From Bacteroidales bacterium (GTDB taxonomy: Bacteria > Bacteroidota > Bacteroidia > Bacteroidales > UBA932): a DNA stretch of 64,000 nt. The translations under genes were made by a program, and so were the position numbers. The stretch covers positions 1-64,000 of the forward strand of contig SUYU01000006.1 in the NCBI GenBank assembly GCA_015060245.1. Reading direction: 5' to 3'. Below are positions 35,986-44,226 of the stretch, in pieces; positions within the stretch are counted from its first letter, which is position 1; the number at the start of each line of letters is the position of its first letter. A model generated the notes under the pieces. The model was not told the origin of the DNA and made no database searches. It saw only the letters and a list, made by a program, of their open reading frames with translations.

Positions 35986-37224
35986 CTAATTGTTATCTTC
36001 AAATTCTGCTTTAAGAATGCGCTGTACATCAACTACAGTCTCCTCTTCAAGGTCTGCTCTCTTCATGATGTCCTGGACAGAAAGCGCAAGGACACTCTTG
36101 GCAGTGTCGCAACCTATTGATTTTAGGGCATCAATGATCCATTGATCAATCTCGTCTGTAAACTCTGACAATAGAACGTCCTCTTCCTCCTCATCAAGTT
36201 CTCTGAACACCTCAATATCCTTGCCTACAAGCATGCTTGCCAACTTGATGTTTGTACCGCCCTTGCCGATAGCCAATGAGACCTCAGAAGGTTTCAATGA
36301 AACATAGATCTTGTTGTCCTCGTCGCTTATCTTGATCGATGAAATCTTTGCAGGGCTCAATGCTCTCTGGATAAGCAGTTGAGTATTGCTTGTCCAGTTG
36401 ATGATGTCAATGTTCTCATTCTTCAACTCCCTCACAATGCCGTGGATACGTGAACCCTTTACACCGACGCATGCTCCTACCGGATCAATTCTCTCATCGT
36501 ATGACTCTACTGCAACCTTGGCTCTCTCTCCAGGTATTCTCACAATCTTCTTTATTGTGATAAGGCCGTCGAAGATCTCAGGAACCTCCTGCTCGAACAA
36601 TCTCTCAAGGAATGCAGGGGCAGTTCTTGAAAGTATGATTACAGGTGAACTGTTCTTCATCTCAACCCTGGCAACCACAGCCCTTACAGAGTCACCTTTT
36701 CTGAAGAAGTCAGAAGGTATCTGCTCGCTCTTTGGCATGAGCAGTTCGTTGCCATCCTCGTCAATTACAAGTACCTCTTTCTTCCATACCTGGTAAACTT
36801 CACCAACAAGTATCTCGCCTATTCTCTCTTTGTATGCATTGTAAAGGTTTGCCTTCTCAATGTCCATAATCCTTCCCTGAAGGTTCTGGCGCAAGTTGAG
36901 GATACCTCTTCTTCCGAAACTGCTCAATTTTACCTCCTCGGCAAACTCCTCTCCAATCTCGTATGAGTTGTCAATCTTGTCAACCTCATCTTTTGAGATC
37001 TGTGTGTTAGGATCCTCCACAACCTCTACAACTGTCCTGTTTCTCCAGATTTCAAAGTCGCCCTTGTCAATATTGATGATAATGTCAAAATTATCTGATG
37101 AACCGTACATTCTTGCCAACTGTGTGCGGAAGATATCCTCCAAAACACTCATCATTGTTGGTCTGTCAATATTCTTAAGCTCCTTGAACTCTGCAAATGT
37201 GCTTACTAAATTTAGCCCTTCCAT
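35986..37224 (-). CDS. nusA: Transcription termination/antitermination protein NusA
   Basis: 412 residues with the N-terminal domain (MEGLNLVSTFAEFKELKNI), an S1 domain (about 135-200, near IGEILVGEVYQVWKKEVLVI), and two KH domains (VDPVGACVGVKGSRIHGIV is the first GxxG core; GKGGTNIKLAS the second). A short C-terminal acidic domain is present. It starts 21 bp upstream of infB. It links pausing, antitermination and translation control. Confidence 0.96.
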   Translation of the reverse strand: MEGLNLVSTFAEFKELKNIDRPTMMSVLEDIFRTQLARMYGSSDNFDIIINIDKGDFEIWRNRTVVEVVEDPNTQISKDEVDKIDNSYEIGEEFAEEVKLSSFGRRGILNLRQNLQGRIMDIEKANLYNAYKERIGEILVGEVYQVWKKEVLVIDEDGNELLMPKSEQIPSDFFRKGDSVRAVVARVEMKNSSPVIILSRTAPAFLERLFEQEVPEIFDGLITIKKIVRIPGERAKVAVESYDERIDPVGACVGVKGSRIHGIVRELKNENIDIINWTSNTQLLIQRALSPAKISSIKISDEDNKIYVSLKPSEVSLAIGKGGTNIKLASMLVGKDIEVFRELDEEEEDVLLSEFTDEIDQWIIDALKSIGCDTAKSVLALSVQDIMKRADLEEETVVDVQRILKAEFEDNN

Positions 37225-37290
37225 ATTTTTATATATCTTATTTTTAATATTTTATCTTTCCCGACAGCCTTTGTGGCTGCTGCCCTGTTT

Positions 37291-37761
37291 TTATTTGAAT
37301 TTGATTACCGGCTTGCATGACTTTATCTGCCCGTAGGTGTAAGGGGTAACGGTGTCTTCCTGAACCTTTTTCTTTGCACCCTCTTTCTTTACCATCTTTG
37401 AGGTTGTGATCTCAAATCCCTCTTCGGTTATGCCGCCAAGGATTCCCTTGACCTTGCCGCCCTGTTTCATCACAACTTCAACCTCCTGGCCGTTGAATTT
37501 CCTGTACTGTCCTATAACCTTGAACGGCTGGTCAAGTCCTGCCGAAGAGACTGTAAGGGAGTAGTCTTCCACATCCCTGTCAAATGCAGTGGCAACGATC
37601 TTGTCAATTGCAATGCAGTCATCAACCTTGACTGAGCCCTCTGTGCGCTCAATGGTTATGGTTATGTCATTCTCTTTGGTTATCTCAATGTCTACCAAAA
37701 ACAACCCGTTGTAATCCAGGTAACTGGCAATAGTCCCGCTTAATGCTTCCTTTGTTATCAT
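37291..37761 (-). CDS. rimP: Ribosome maturation factor RimP
   Basis: 156 residues from ATG 37761 (MITKEALSGTIASYLDYNGLFL); the longer frame reaching 37857 adds 32 untypical residues. The N-terminal alpha/beta domain (VDIEITKENDITITIERTEGSVKVDDCI) is followed by the SH3-like domain with DRDVEDYSLTVSSAGLDQPF, the characteristic RimP block. It helps 30S assembly. It begins the rimP-nusA-infB run, with a 66-bp gap to nusA that contains a CTGTCGGGA word (37259-37267). Confidence 0.93.
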   Translation of the reverse strand: MITKEALSGTIASYLDYNGLFLVDIEITKENDITITIERTEGSVKVDDCIAIDKIVATAFDRDVEDYSLTVSSAGLDQPFKVIGQYRKFNGQEVEVVMKQGGKVKGILGGITEEGFEITTSKMVKKEGAKKKVQEDTVTPYTYGQIKSCKPVIKFK

Positions 37762-37867
37762 ATCCTTTGCAAATAAAACTAAAGGGCAACCGCACGCGGT
37801 CACCCTCAAGCCTCTCATTTCAAGCGCAAAGAAAAGAATTTTTTGTGTAAAAAGCAAATATTTGCAC

Positions 37868-38530
37868 CTATTTTAGCAAAGGAAGAATCTCTTTTTCAAA
37901 AATATCCTCTCTTATTATCCTGTAATGGGGGCGATAGGCGGCATTGAAAAGAGTGCTGTGGTGTACAACGTATTCCCCCTTTTCAAGCATCTCCATTATG
38001 GCGGCGGAGTCGGCACTGAATCCTTCAATCTCTGATGCCCTGCCGCTTATTGTCTCCATGGCTTTTGTCCACTCATCCCTCCATTGTGCGATCCGTGTGC
38101 TGTCAACTCCCGTTGCACCCCTGGCAAAGGCGTGGGCAAAATCGGATGCTCCTATGAGCCCCTCCTTTATGATGCGCAGGTTCACCCTGCGGTAATTGCC
38201 GTACCATCCGCATGGAGTGTAATAATCACCCGGGAGTGTGTCGGCCTCCTGAAGTTCCTTCTCAATGTAGAAGAGTGCAGTTTTGCTGTCGGGAATAATA
38301 TGGGCAGGTCCCATGTAGTCCTGGAATGCACCCTTGTAGATGTCTGCAAGTGTCATTTTTGGGTACTTCTTCAGTATCAGGCTCAAATGCTCTTCAATCT
38401 TTGCCCTTTCAAGGGAGCGGCATGAATCGGAGTGAACCATGCTTTTGGAATCTCTGCATGAGGCGCAGAGGCATGCCAAAAGGAGTGGGCAGAGTATTGC
38501 TGCAAGCGGTAAAAGGTGCTTATGGCTCAT
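37868..38530 (-). CDS. Lipoprotein of unknown function
   Basis: 220 residues with a lipoprotein signal (LLACLCASCRD, lipidated Cys near 25). The mature part is helical, with the segments ADIYKGAFQDYMGPAHIIPD, YYTPCGWYGNYRRVNLRII and RPHYRIIREDIFEKEILP. The GPAH and CGWYGNYRRVN motifs look conserved-family-like, but I do not recognise a characterised family. It has its own consensus promoter and its 3' end lies about 107 bp before the rimP start. Confidence 0.75.
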   Translation of the reverse strand: MSHKHLLPLAAILCPLLLACLCASCRDSKSMVHSDSCRSLERAKIEEHLSLILKKYPKMTLADIYKGAFQDYMGPAHIIPDSKTALFYIEKELQEADTLPGDYYTPCGWYGNYRRVNLRIIKEGLIGASDFAHAFARGATGVDSTRIAQWRDEWTKAMETISGRASEIEGFSADSAAIMEMLEKGEYVVHHSTLFNAAYRPHYRIIREDIFEKEILPLLK

Positions 38531-38561
38531 GATAAAGTGATATTTGTGCTGTATTTTGTTT

Positions 38562-38592
38562 CAAAATTATCATAAATGCCGTATTGTGCAAA
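38562..38592 (-). promoter_or_regulatory. Bacteroidetes-type promoter of the unknown lipoprotein
   Basis: On the minus strand, TTTG (plus 38589-38592), 19 bp, TAATTTTG (plus 38562-38569). It lies 31 bp before the start codon. Confidence 0.75.
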
Positions 38593-38633
38593 GAGTTGGA
38601 TTGCCACTTGTAGGAAATACGTCAAATATTTAC

Positions 38634-38641
38634 TATTTTTG
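38634..38641 (+). promoter_or_regulatory. Probable -7 element for lpxD
   Basis: TATTTTTG matches TAnnTTTG, 21 bp before the lpxD start. Upstream -33 match is weak (CTTG at 38607-38610). It overlaps the divergent region shared with the lipoprotein promoter. Confidence 0.45.
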
Positions 38642-38662
38642 TTTGATTTTTAAATTTGGACT

Positions 38663-39655
38663 ATGGAAGTAACAGCGGAAAGAATTGCGCAGCATTTCAA
38701 CGGTGAAATTATTGGAGATCCTGATGTGAAGGTCTCCTCTGTGGCAAAAATTGAGCAGGGCAAACCTGGAAACATTTGCTTTTTGGCAAATCCTAAATAT
38801 GAAAATTATCTGTACACTTGTAAGGCGAGTGTAATTATAATCAATAAAACATTCAAACCAAAGGAGCCGGTGGAGCCAACTCTCATTCTGGTTGACAATG
38901 CCTATGAGGCGGTGGCATCATTGCTTGATCTGCTCAATACATTGAAGAGGGAGCAGAAGAGAGGCCGTTCGTGGCTCTCAAGGTGTGCATGGAGCAGCAA
39001 GATAGGCAAAGGTGTATATGTGGGAGAGTTCTCTGTTGTGGGAAGAAAGAGTGTGGTAGGAGACAATACACAGATTTATCCCCAGGTTTATGTAGGAAAC
39101 AATGTTACCATCGGAAAGAATGTGATTCTCTATCCCGGTGTCAAAATATATGACGGCTGCAAGATTGGTGACAACTGCATTCTCCATGCAAATGTGGTTA
39201 TCGGTTCAGACGGTTTCGGTTTTGCCCCTACGCAGGACGGCTCTTACAAGAAGATTCCGCAGACCGGAATTGTCATTCTTGAGGATAATGTTGAGATTGG
39301 GTCAAATACAGTGGTGGACCGTGCAACAATGGGTGCAACTGTAATCAGGAAAGGTGTCAAACTCGATAACCTGATTCAGATTGCGCATAACGTGGAGATT
39401 GGAGAGAATACTGTAATTGCTGCACAGAGCGGTGTTGCCGGCTCTACAAAAGTGGGCAAGAACTGTATGTTTGGCGGACAGGTGGGAGTATCGGGCCATC
39501 TTGAGATTGCCGACGGTGTGCAGTTGGCTGCACAGACCGGTGTGCAGGGAAGTGTGAAACGGGAGAAGGCCGTGATGATGGGCTCTCCGGCGTTGGATTA
39601 CAGGACCTATATGAAGGCATACGCAATTTTCAAAAGACAGGCGACAAGCAAGTAA
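38663..39655 (+). CDS. lpxD: UDP-3-O-(3-hydroxyacyl)glucosamine N-acyltransferase LpxD
   Basis: 330 residues. The N-terminal uridine-binding domain (VTAERIAQHFNGEIIGDPDV) is followed by left-handed beta-helix hexapeptide repeats (PQVYVGNNVTIGKNVILYPGV...), with the catalytic His region IAHNVEIG. It adds the N-linked hydroxyacyl chain in lipid A synthesis. It heads the lpxD-lpxC-fabZ-lpxA group. Confidence 0.97.
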   Translation: MEVTAERIAQHFNGEIIGDPDVKVSSVAKIEQGKPGNICFLANPKYENYLYTCKASVIIINKTFKPKEPVEPTLILVDNAYEAVASLLDLLNTLKREQKRGRSWLSRCAWSSKIGKGVYVGEFSVVGRKSVVGDNTQIYPQVYVGNNVTIGKNVILYPGVKIYDGCKIGDNCILHANVVIGSDGFGFAPTQDGSYKKIPQTGIVILEDNVEIGSNTVVDRATMGATVIRKGVKLDNLIQIAHNVEIGENTVIAAQSGVAGSTKVGKNCMFGGQVGVSGHLEIADGVQLAAQTGVQGSVKREKAVMMGSPALDYRTYMKAYAIFKRQATSK

Positions 39656-39661
39656 TTGCCC

Positions 39662-39692
39662 TTTGTCCGATGTCCCAAATTTATTAGATTTG
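39662..39692 (+). promoter_or_regulatory. Bacteroidetes-type promoter of lpxC
   Basis: TTTG (39662-39665), 19 bp, TAGATTTG (39685-39692). It lies within the 55-bp gap after lpxD, 18 bp before the earliest lpxC ATG, so lpxC can be transcribed separately from lpxD. Confidence 0.75.
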
Positions 39693-39710
39693 TAAGTTGA
39701 AAAAATCTTG

Positions 39711-40649
39711 ATGAAAATGATGGAGAAGCAACATACCATAAAAGGAAAATATGAATTCAAGGGCAAGGGCCTGCATACCGGAAGAATGGTAACAATGATT
39801 CTGGAGCCTGCGCCTGTAAACCACGGTATAAAGTTCAAAAGGACTGATTTAGGCGAAGATGCAGTAATTGATGCCGTTGTTGATTATGTAACAACTACTG
39901 CACGCGGAACTACCCTTGAGAAAGGCGATGTGAAGATATCTACCCTTGAGCATCTGATGGCAACTTTCAAAGGCCTTGAAATAGACAACGTGCTTGTGAG
40001 CATTGATGCCCAGGAGGTGCCTATCCTCGACGGTAGCGCACTGCCGTACATTGAAGCGATCTGCAAGGATGGTCTTCAGGAGCAGGATGCGCCAAGAAAG
40101 GTGTATGACATAAAGAAGAAGATACATTACAGGAATGAGCAGACAGGATCTGAGATAACAATCTTGCCTGATGACCATTTTTCTGTGGACCTGATGATTG
40201 ACTTCAACTCAAAAGTTCTCGGCAACCAGTATGCACGCTATGATGCCGCTACCGATTTTGCAAAGGACATTGCTCCTTGCAGGACTTTTGTCTTTTTCCA
40301 TGAACTTGAGCCTCTTTTCAAGAATAACCTCATAAAGGGTGGTGACCTTGACAATGCAATTGTAATTGTTGAGAATCCTGTGCCTCAGGAGGAACTTGAC
40401 AGGTTGGCAACATTGTTTGGTGTACACACCCTCGAGAGGGCTCCGGAAGGGTATCTTAACCATCTGCAGTTGAGGTTCCCCAATGAGTGTTCACGACACA
40501 AGGTGCTTGATGTCTTTGGAGATTTTTCATTGGTGGGTGTACCTTTCAACGGCAAGGTCATTGCCTACAAGTCCGGTCATGGAATAAATACCATGATAGC
40601 CAAAGTGGTGAGGGATTCATTGAGAAGTGAGATTGAGGGGAATGAGTAG
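39711..40649 (+). CDS. lpxC: UDP-3-O-acyl-N-acetylglucosamine deacetylase LpxC, not fused to FabZ
   Basis: 312 residues from ATG 39711; ATGs at 39717 and 39720 are also possible (MEKQHTIKGKYEFKGKGLHTG is the conserved start). The zinc ligands appear in STLEHLMATF (His) and SRHKVLDVFGD (His and Asp), with the catalytic region SGHGINT. It performs the committed step of lipid A synthesis. In Bacteroides and relatives LpxC is fused to FabZ in one about 460-residue protein; here a stop ends LpxC after RDSLRSEIEGNE, and fabZ follows 90 bp later. Confidence 0.95.
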   Translation: MKMMEKQHTIKGKYEFKGKGLHTGRMVTMILEPAPVNHGIKFKRTDLGEDAVIDAVVDYVTTTARGTTLEKGDVKISTLEHLMATFKGLEIDNVLVSIDAQEVPILDGSALPYIEAICKDGLQEQDAPRKVYDIKKKIHYRNEQTGSEITILPDDHFSVDLMIDFNSKVLGNQYARYDAATDFAKDIAPCRTFVFFHELEPLFKNNLIKGGDLDNAIVIVENPVPQEELDRLATLFGVHTLERAPEGYLNHLQLRFPNECSRHKVLDVFGDFSLVGVPFNGKVIAYKSGHGINTMIAKVVRDSLRSEIEGNE

Positions 40650-40739
40650 GCCCGTCCGGCATGTGGAGCGGGAGAGAGCAGCGCTGGAACTGTCGGGAAG
40701 ATGAATATGATTTGAAATGTAACAGTAAAAATATAAGAT

Positions 40740-41222
40740 ATGGAGAATAATAACACAATTCCGCATTATGATCCCAATGCGGCACCTGTAATTGATATTA
40801 ACGGCATTAAAAAACTTTTGCCTCACCGTCCGCCATTCCTTATGGTAGACAGAATCACTGAAGTGGGCGAGGATTATGTAGTTGGAATAAAGACCATTGG
40901 CGTTAACGAGGGCTTCTTTATAGGTCACTTCCCTGAAGAGCCGGTGATGCCGGGTGTACTTATTGTTGAGGCTATGGCCCAGGTTGGCGGTATTCTTGTG
41001 CTTCACAACCTTGAGGAGCCGGAGAGATACTCTACATACTTTGCCAAAATTGACAATACCAAGTTCAAGAGAAAAGTGGTTCCCGGTGATGTGCTTGTGT
41101 TCAAACTTACAATAACCCAGCCGTTGAGACGCTCCATTGTGTGTATGCATGGAGAGGCCTATGTAGGTGATACATTGGCTTGCGAGAGCGATATGGTTGC
41201 TCAGGTAATAAAGAATAAATAA
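40740..41222 (+). CDS. fabZ: 3-hydroxyacyl-ACP dehydratase FabZ, separate from LpxC
   Basis: 160 residues. The hot-dog dehydratase motifs are LLPHRPPFLMVDRI, GHFPEEPVMPGV (catalytic His) and EAMAQVGG (catalytic Glu). The N terminus IPHYDPNAAPVIDINGIKKL resembles the linker of the LpxC/FabZ fusion in Bacteroides, so it keeps a trace of fusion ancestry. It dehydrates 3-hydroxyacyl-ACP in fatty acid elongation, and links acyl supply with lipid A. The 90-bp gap to lpxC holds a CTGTCGGGA copy (40690-40698). Confidence 0.95.
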   Translation: MENNNTIPHYDPNAAPVIDINGIKKLLPHRPPFLMVDRITEVGEDYVVGIKTIGVNEGFFIGHFPEEPVMPGVLIVEAMAQVGGILVLHNLEEPERYSTYFAKIDNTKFKRKVVPGDVLVFKLTITQPLRRSIVCMHGEAYVGDTLACESDMVAQVIKNK

Positions 41223-41251
41223 TACGACTATAACCCCTAAAAACAAATTAT

Positions 41252-42046
41252 ATGCAGAATAATATAGTTCATCCAGGTGCAAAGATTGGAGAAAATGTCA
41301 AGATTGAGGCTTTTACAACAATTGCTGAGCATGTGGAGATTGGAGAGGGCTCATGGATAGGCCCTAATGTGACCATCTTTGACTATGTGAAGATTGGAAA
41401 GAACTGCAAAGTGTTCCCGGGTGCAGTTATAGGTGCTATACCTCAGGATCTCAAGTTCAAGGATGAGATCTCTTATGTAGAGATTGGTGACAATGTTACA
41501 GTCAGGGAGTGTGCTACCATAAACAGGGGTACTGCAGCCAGTGGCAAAGGCAAGACAACTGTAGGCAATAACACCCTCATCATGTCATATGTGCACATTG
41601 CACATGACTGTTCAGTGGGCAACAACTGTATTCTTACAAGTTATGTGGGAATTGCAGGAGAGACAGATGTTGATGACTGGGCTATCGTAGGCGGCGGTTC
41701 TTTGGCACATCAGTTTACAAAGATTGGAGCCCATGCAATGGTGGCCGGCGGTTCCGAGATAGGCAAGGATGTTCCTCCTTATGCCTTGGCAGGCAGAAAA
41801 CCTCTCTCTTATGCGGGAATCAACATAGTAGGTTTGCGCAGAAGAGGCTTTACCGCACAGCAGATAGAGACCATCAAGAATATATATAAGGTAATATACC
41901 AGAGCAATCTCAATGTTTCTGATGCCTGCAAAAAGGTTGAGGCCGAGTTTGAGGAGAGCGTGGAGAAGAGGACCATACTCGATTTCATAGCAAAATCAGA
42001 CAGGGGCATCATCAGGTTCAATGGTGGCGGAAATGGAGAAGAGTAG
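41252..42046 (+). CDS. lpxA: UDP-N-acetylglucosamine acyltransferase LpxA
   Basis: 264 residues of left-handed beta-helix with hexapeptide repeats (VHPGAKIGENVKIEAFTTI...) and the C-terminal helical domain (LAGRKPLSYAGINIVGLRRRGF). The catalytic His lies in the SYVHIAHDCSVG block. It performs the first acylation of lipid A synthesis. It starts 29 bp after fabZ and overlaps the next gene by 26 bp. Confidence 0.97.
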   Translation: MQNNIVHPGAKIGENVKIEAFTTIAEHVEIGEGSWIGPNVTIFDYVKIGKNCKVFPGAVIGAIPQDLKFKDEISYVEIGDNVTVRECATINRGTAASGKGKTTVGNNTLIMSYVHIAHDCSVGNNCILTSYVGIAGETDVDDWAIVGGGSLAHQFTKIGAHAMVAGGSEIGKDVPPYALAGRKPLSYAGINIVGLRRRGFTAQQIETIKNIYKVIYQSNLNVSDACKKVEAEFEESVEKRTILDFIAKSDRGIIRFNGGGNGEE

Positions 42047-42806
42047 GAGCACCGCTTCTCATGAAAAGTTATTTGGCTGTACTCTTTTGAGTACGGCCTA
42101 TTTTCCACCTGTAGAGTACTTTGCTGCAATTGCGAACTCCGGAAAAGTTCTTGTTGAGAAGTGTGAAGTGTTTCAGAAGCAGTCATACAGGACCCGTTGC
42201 CACATCTATGGTGCAAACGGGTTGCTCAGTTTGAGTGTTCCTGTTCTCAGGGGTGAGGCGGATGTGGAAACGGGTAATCAGGAGAGGATGACCATTGGTG
42301 CAAGCGGCAACAGCACCAGTGTTATGCACACTCATAAACTTCAAATTGACAAAGTAAGGATTGACTATTCCAAGCCATGGCTGCTGCAGCACAAGAGGGC
42401 AATGGATGCGGCATATATGACCAGTCCTTTCTATGAGTATTACAGGGATGACATTTTTGCTGTACTTGACAGTGGAGAAGAGTATCTTTTCAATCTCAAC
42501 AGCAGACTTCTTGAACTCTTCTGTGAACTGACAGGCCTCTCCGCAGAGATCGGTTTTACCGATGAGTGGACTCCTGCTGATACCAATGGCCTGGAGCAGC
42601 AGGATTGGTCGGGTGGAGTGGATCTTGCAGATTTGAGAAACACAATACATCCCAAAAACAAGGGTGAAAACCTGTTGCAAAGATTGGAGATTGACTCACC
42701 TTATTACCAGGTATTTTCAAATAAGGGAGGCTTTGTCGGGAACCTCTCTATACTTGACCTGCTAAGCAATGAAGGCCCGAATTCCATAAGTTTTTTGAAA
42801 AAATAA
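42021..42806 (+). CDS. WbqC-like family protein
   Basis: 261 residues from ATG 42021 (a second ATG at 42033 is possible). The N-terminal LLSTAYFPPVEYFAAI and the following IYGANGLLSLSVPVLRG are typical of WbqC-like proteins, and THKLQIDKVRIDYSKPWLLQHKRAMDAAY closely follows. Members are found with polysaccharide biosynthesis genes, but the enzymatic activity is unproven. The 26-bp overlap with lpxA suggests co-translation in the lipid A operon. Confidence 0.85.
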   Translation: MVAEMEKSRSTASHEKLFGCTLLSTAYFPPVEYFAAIANSGKVLVEKCEVFQKQSYRTRCHIYGANGLLSLSVPVLRGEADVETGNQERMTIGASGNSTSVMHTHKLQIDKVRIDYSKPWLLQHKRAMDAAYMTSPFYEYYRDDIFAVLDSGEEYLFNLNSRLLELFCELTGLSAEIGFTDEWTPADTNGLEQQDWSGGVDLADLRNTIHPKNKGENLLQRLEIDSPYYQVFSNKGGFVGNLSILDLLSNEGPNSISFLKK

Positions 42807-42838
42807 TCAAATTCATCAAATATTAAATCTAATTTGTG

Positions 42839-43981
42839 ATGTTAAGAATTTTATGTACAGCGGTGGTGGCTTGTGCCATTCTCTTCTCATGCAGCAATGC
42901 TCCCAAGAATGAGATTCTTACAATTGATGTTGAAAAGGCTGTTGATGGCCAACGTAAGGGTGTAAATTTAAGTGAGTGGGTTTCTGACCTTGATTATATT
43001 GCGTTGGAAACCGATACTGTATTTTTACCAAGTTATAAACATTTTGATCTGGTACCAACAAAGAGTGGATTTGTCTTTACCCCAAAAATGGGCAGAAGCC
43101 CTCTTTATAATTTTGATGCATCAGGTAAATTTATAAACAGTGTCAGCAGGATAGGCAGGGCCTATGGAGAGTATCCGACAGCACGAATCTCTCATTATGA
43201 TGAGACAAGTGGGAAGTTTACGGTTGTTGACATTAACGGTAAAGTTTGGGTATATACACTCGCGGGGGATTTCTTGTATGAAATTCCTGTAGAGAGTTTG
43301 ACAGAGTATAGTAAGGTGCGTGATTTTCTGCAGTTTGATGGAAATGTTTTTTTATTAACGCGCAAAAAAGATATGTTGTCTCTTGATGCGTTGGGAATCG
43401 ACTCTTTGGGTATAGTGAAATGTGAGCGTGAATTGTTAGTATACAATGATGTTGATAAGTTTGACTCTGCAGAGGACTATTTCTATTATGATAATGGTGC
43501 CAGAATAATCCATAAGAGTGTTGATACAATCTTTTCGGTAACCTCTGATTTGGATATAAAGCCTGCATTTGCCCTGAATTTTGGAAAATATAAGGATGGC
43601 AAGAAAAGGAAAATCACTGTTGGTGGAAACGTTAAAGGTGAAACTGAAGATTTTGTTCTTTTGCAGACAATACATATTGTAGACTATTTTGATAATATCC
43701 CTCCGAAGGAGAGGCTTAATTATCTTTTGTTTGACAAGAGAGACGGCACATCAACCCTGATGGCCAAAAATGAAAACGATATACACGGATTTGTTAACGA
43801 TATTGATAATGGCGCTCCGTTTCTGCCTGTCAAAATAGCGGAGGGCAAAATGTATCAGATTATTGATGCCGCAAGTTTTATTGAATTTTCAAAGAAGAGT
43901 TCGTCTGACAAAATGAAAAAAGTTGCGGCAACATTGACAGAAGAGTCCAATCCTGTAATAGTTGTAGCAACCCTGAAATAA
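42839..43981 (+). CDS. 6-bladed beta-propeller lipoprotein, copy 4
   Basis: 380 residues from ATG 42839 (a GTG one codon earlier is in frame). The lipobox is ILFSCSNA. Propeller features match copies 1-3 (LDYIALETDTVFLPSY, FDASGKFINSVSRIGRAYGEYPTA), and the C terminus ends LTEESNPVIVVATLK. It lacks the repeated start codons of copies 1-3. It is about 9.9 kb from the others, downstream of lpxA and WbqC. A hairpin element related to the one after copy 3 follows. Confidence 0.82.
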   Translation: MLRILCTAVVACAILFSCSNAPKNEILTIDVEKAVDGQRKGVNLSEWVSDLDYIALETDTVFLPSYKHFDLVPTKSGFVFTPKMGRSPLYNFDASGKFINSVSRIGRAYGEYPTARISHYDETSGKFTVVDINGKVWVYTLAGDFLYEIPVESLTEYSKVRDFLQFDGNVFLLTRKKDMLSLDALGIDSLGIVKCERELLVYNDVDKFDSAEDYFYYDNGARIIHKSVDTIFSVTSDLDIKPAFALNFGKYKDGKKRKITVGGNVKGETEDFVLLQTIHIVDYFDNIPPKERLNYLLFDKRDGTSTLMAKNENDIHGFVNDIDNGAPFLPVKIAEGKMYQIIDAASFIEFSKKSSSDKMKKVAATLTEESNPVIVVATLK

Positions 43982-44053
43982 GGTCTATTCCTGTGTGGCC
44001 CTCAAGTCTGTATCAAGCAGTGAGAGGTGATTCAGAAGGTCTATCATCAAACA

Positions 44054-44091
44054 GCGAATCCCCGTTAGAGTATATTCTAATGGGGATTCGC
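44054..44091. terminator. Hairpin element downstream of propeller 4
   Basis: A 16-bp stem with one mismatch, GCGAATCCCCGTTAGA (44054-44069) against TCTAATGGGGATTCGC (44076-44091). It is homologous to the 33055-33088 hairpin, with the same TTCATAGAGATGAC following. It lies between convergent propeller 4 and the FadL-like gene. Confidence 0.7.
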
Positions 44092-44103
44092 TTGTTCATA
44101 GAG

Positions 44104-44215
44104 ATGACATTGGTGTCAACCTCCGTTCTTCATGAATATGACATTGGTGTCAACCTCTTCCTTTTTCTTGAATATGACGTTGGGGTCAACCTCCGTTCTT
44201 CATGAATATGACGTC
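44104..44215. repeat. 34-36-nt tandem repeat array
   Basis: Three units (44104-44137, 44138-44173, 44174-44207) and a start of a fourth. The unit is ATGACATTGGTGTCAACCTC... ending in ATGAAT or TTGAAT; each has the small palindrome TGACATTGGTGTCA. Units 1 and 3 share CCGTTCTTCATGAAT, unit 2 differs. Short open frames across it are not convincing genes. Confidence 0.8.
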
Positions 44216-44226
44216 GAGTCTGCAGA

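Noticed and set aside
43993-44205. A small gene downstream of propeller 4
   Set aside because: The frame covers a hairpin and the 34-36-nt repeat array, and its codon content follows the repeats, so it is non-coding.
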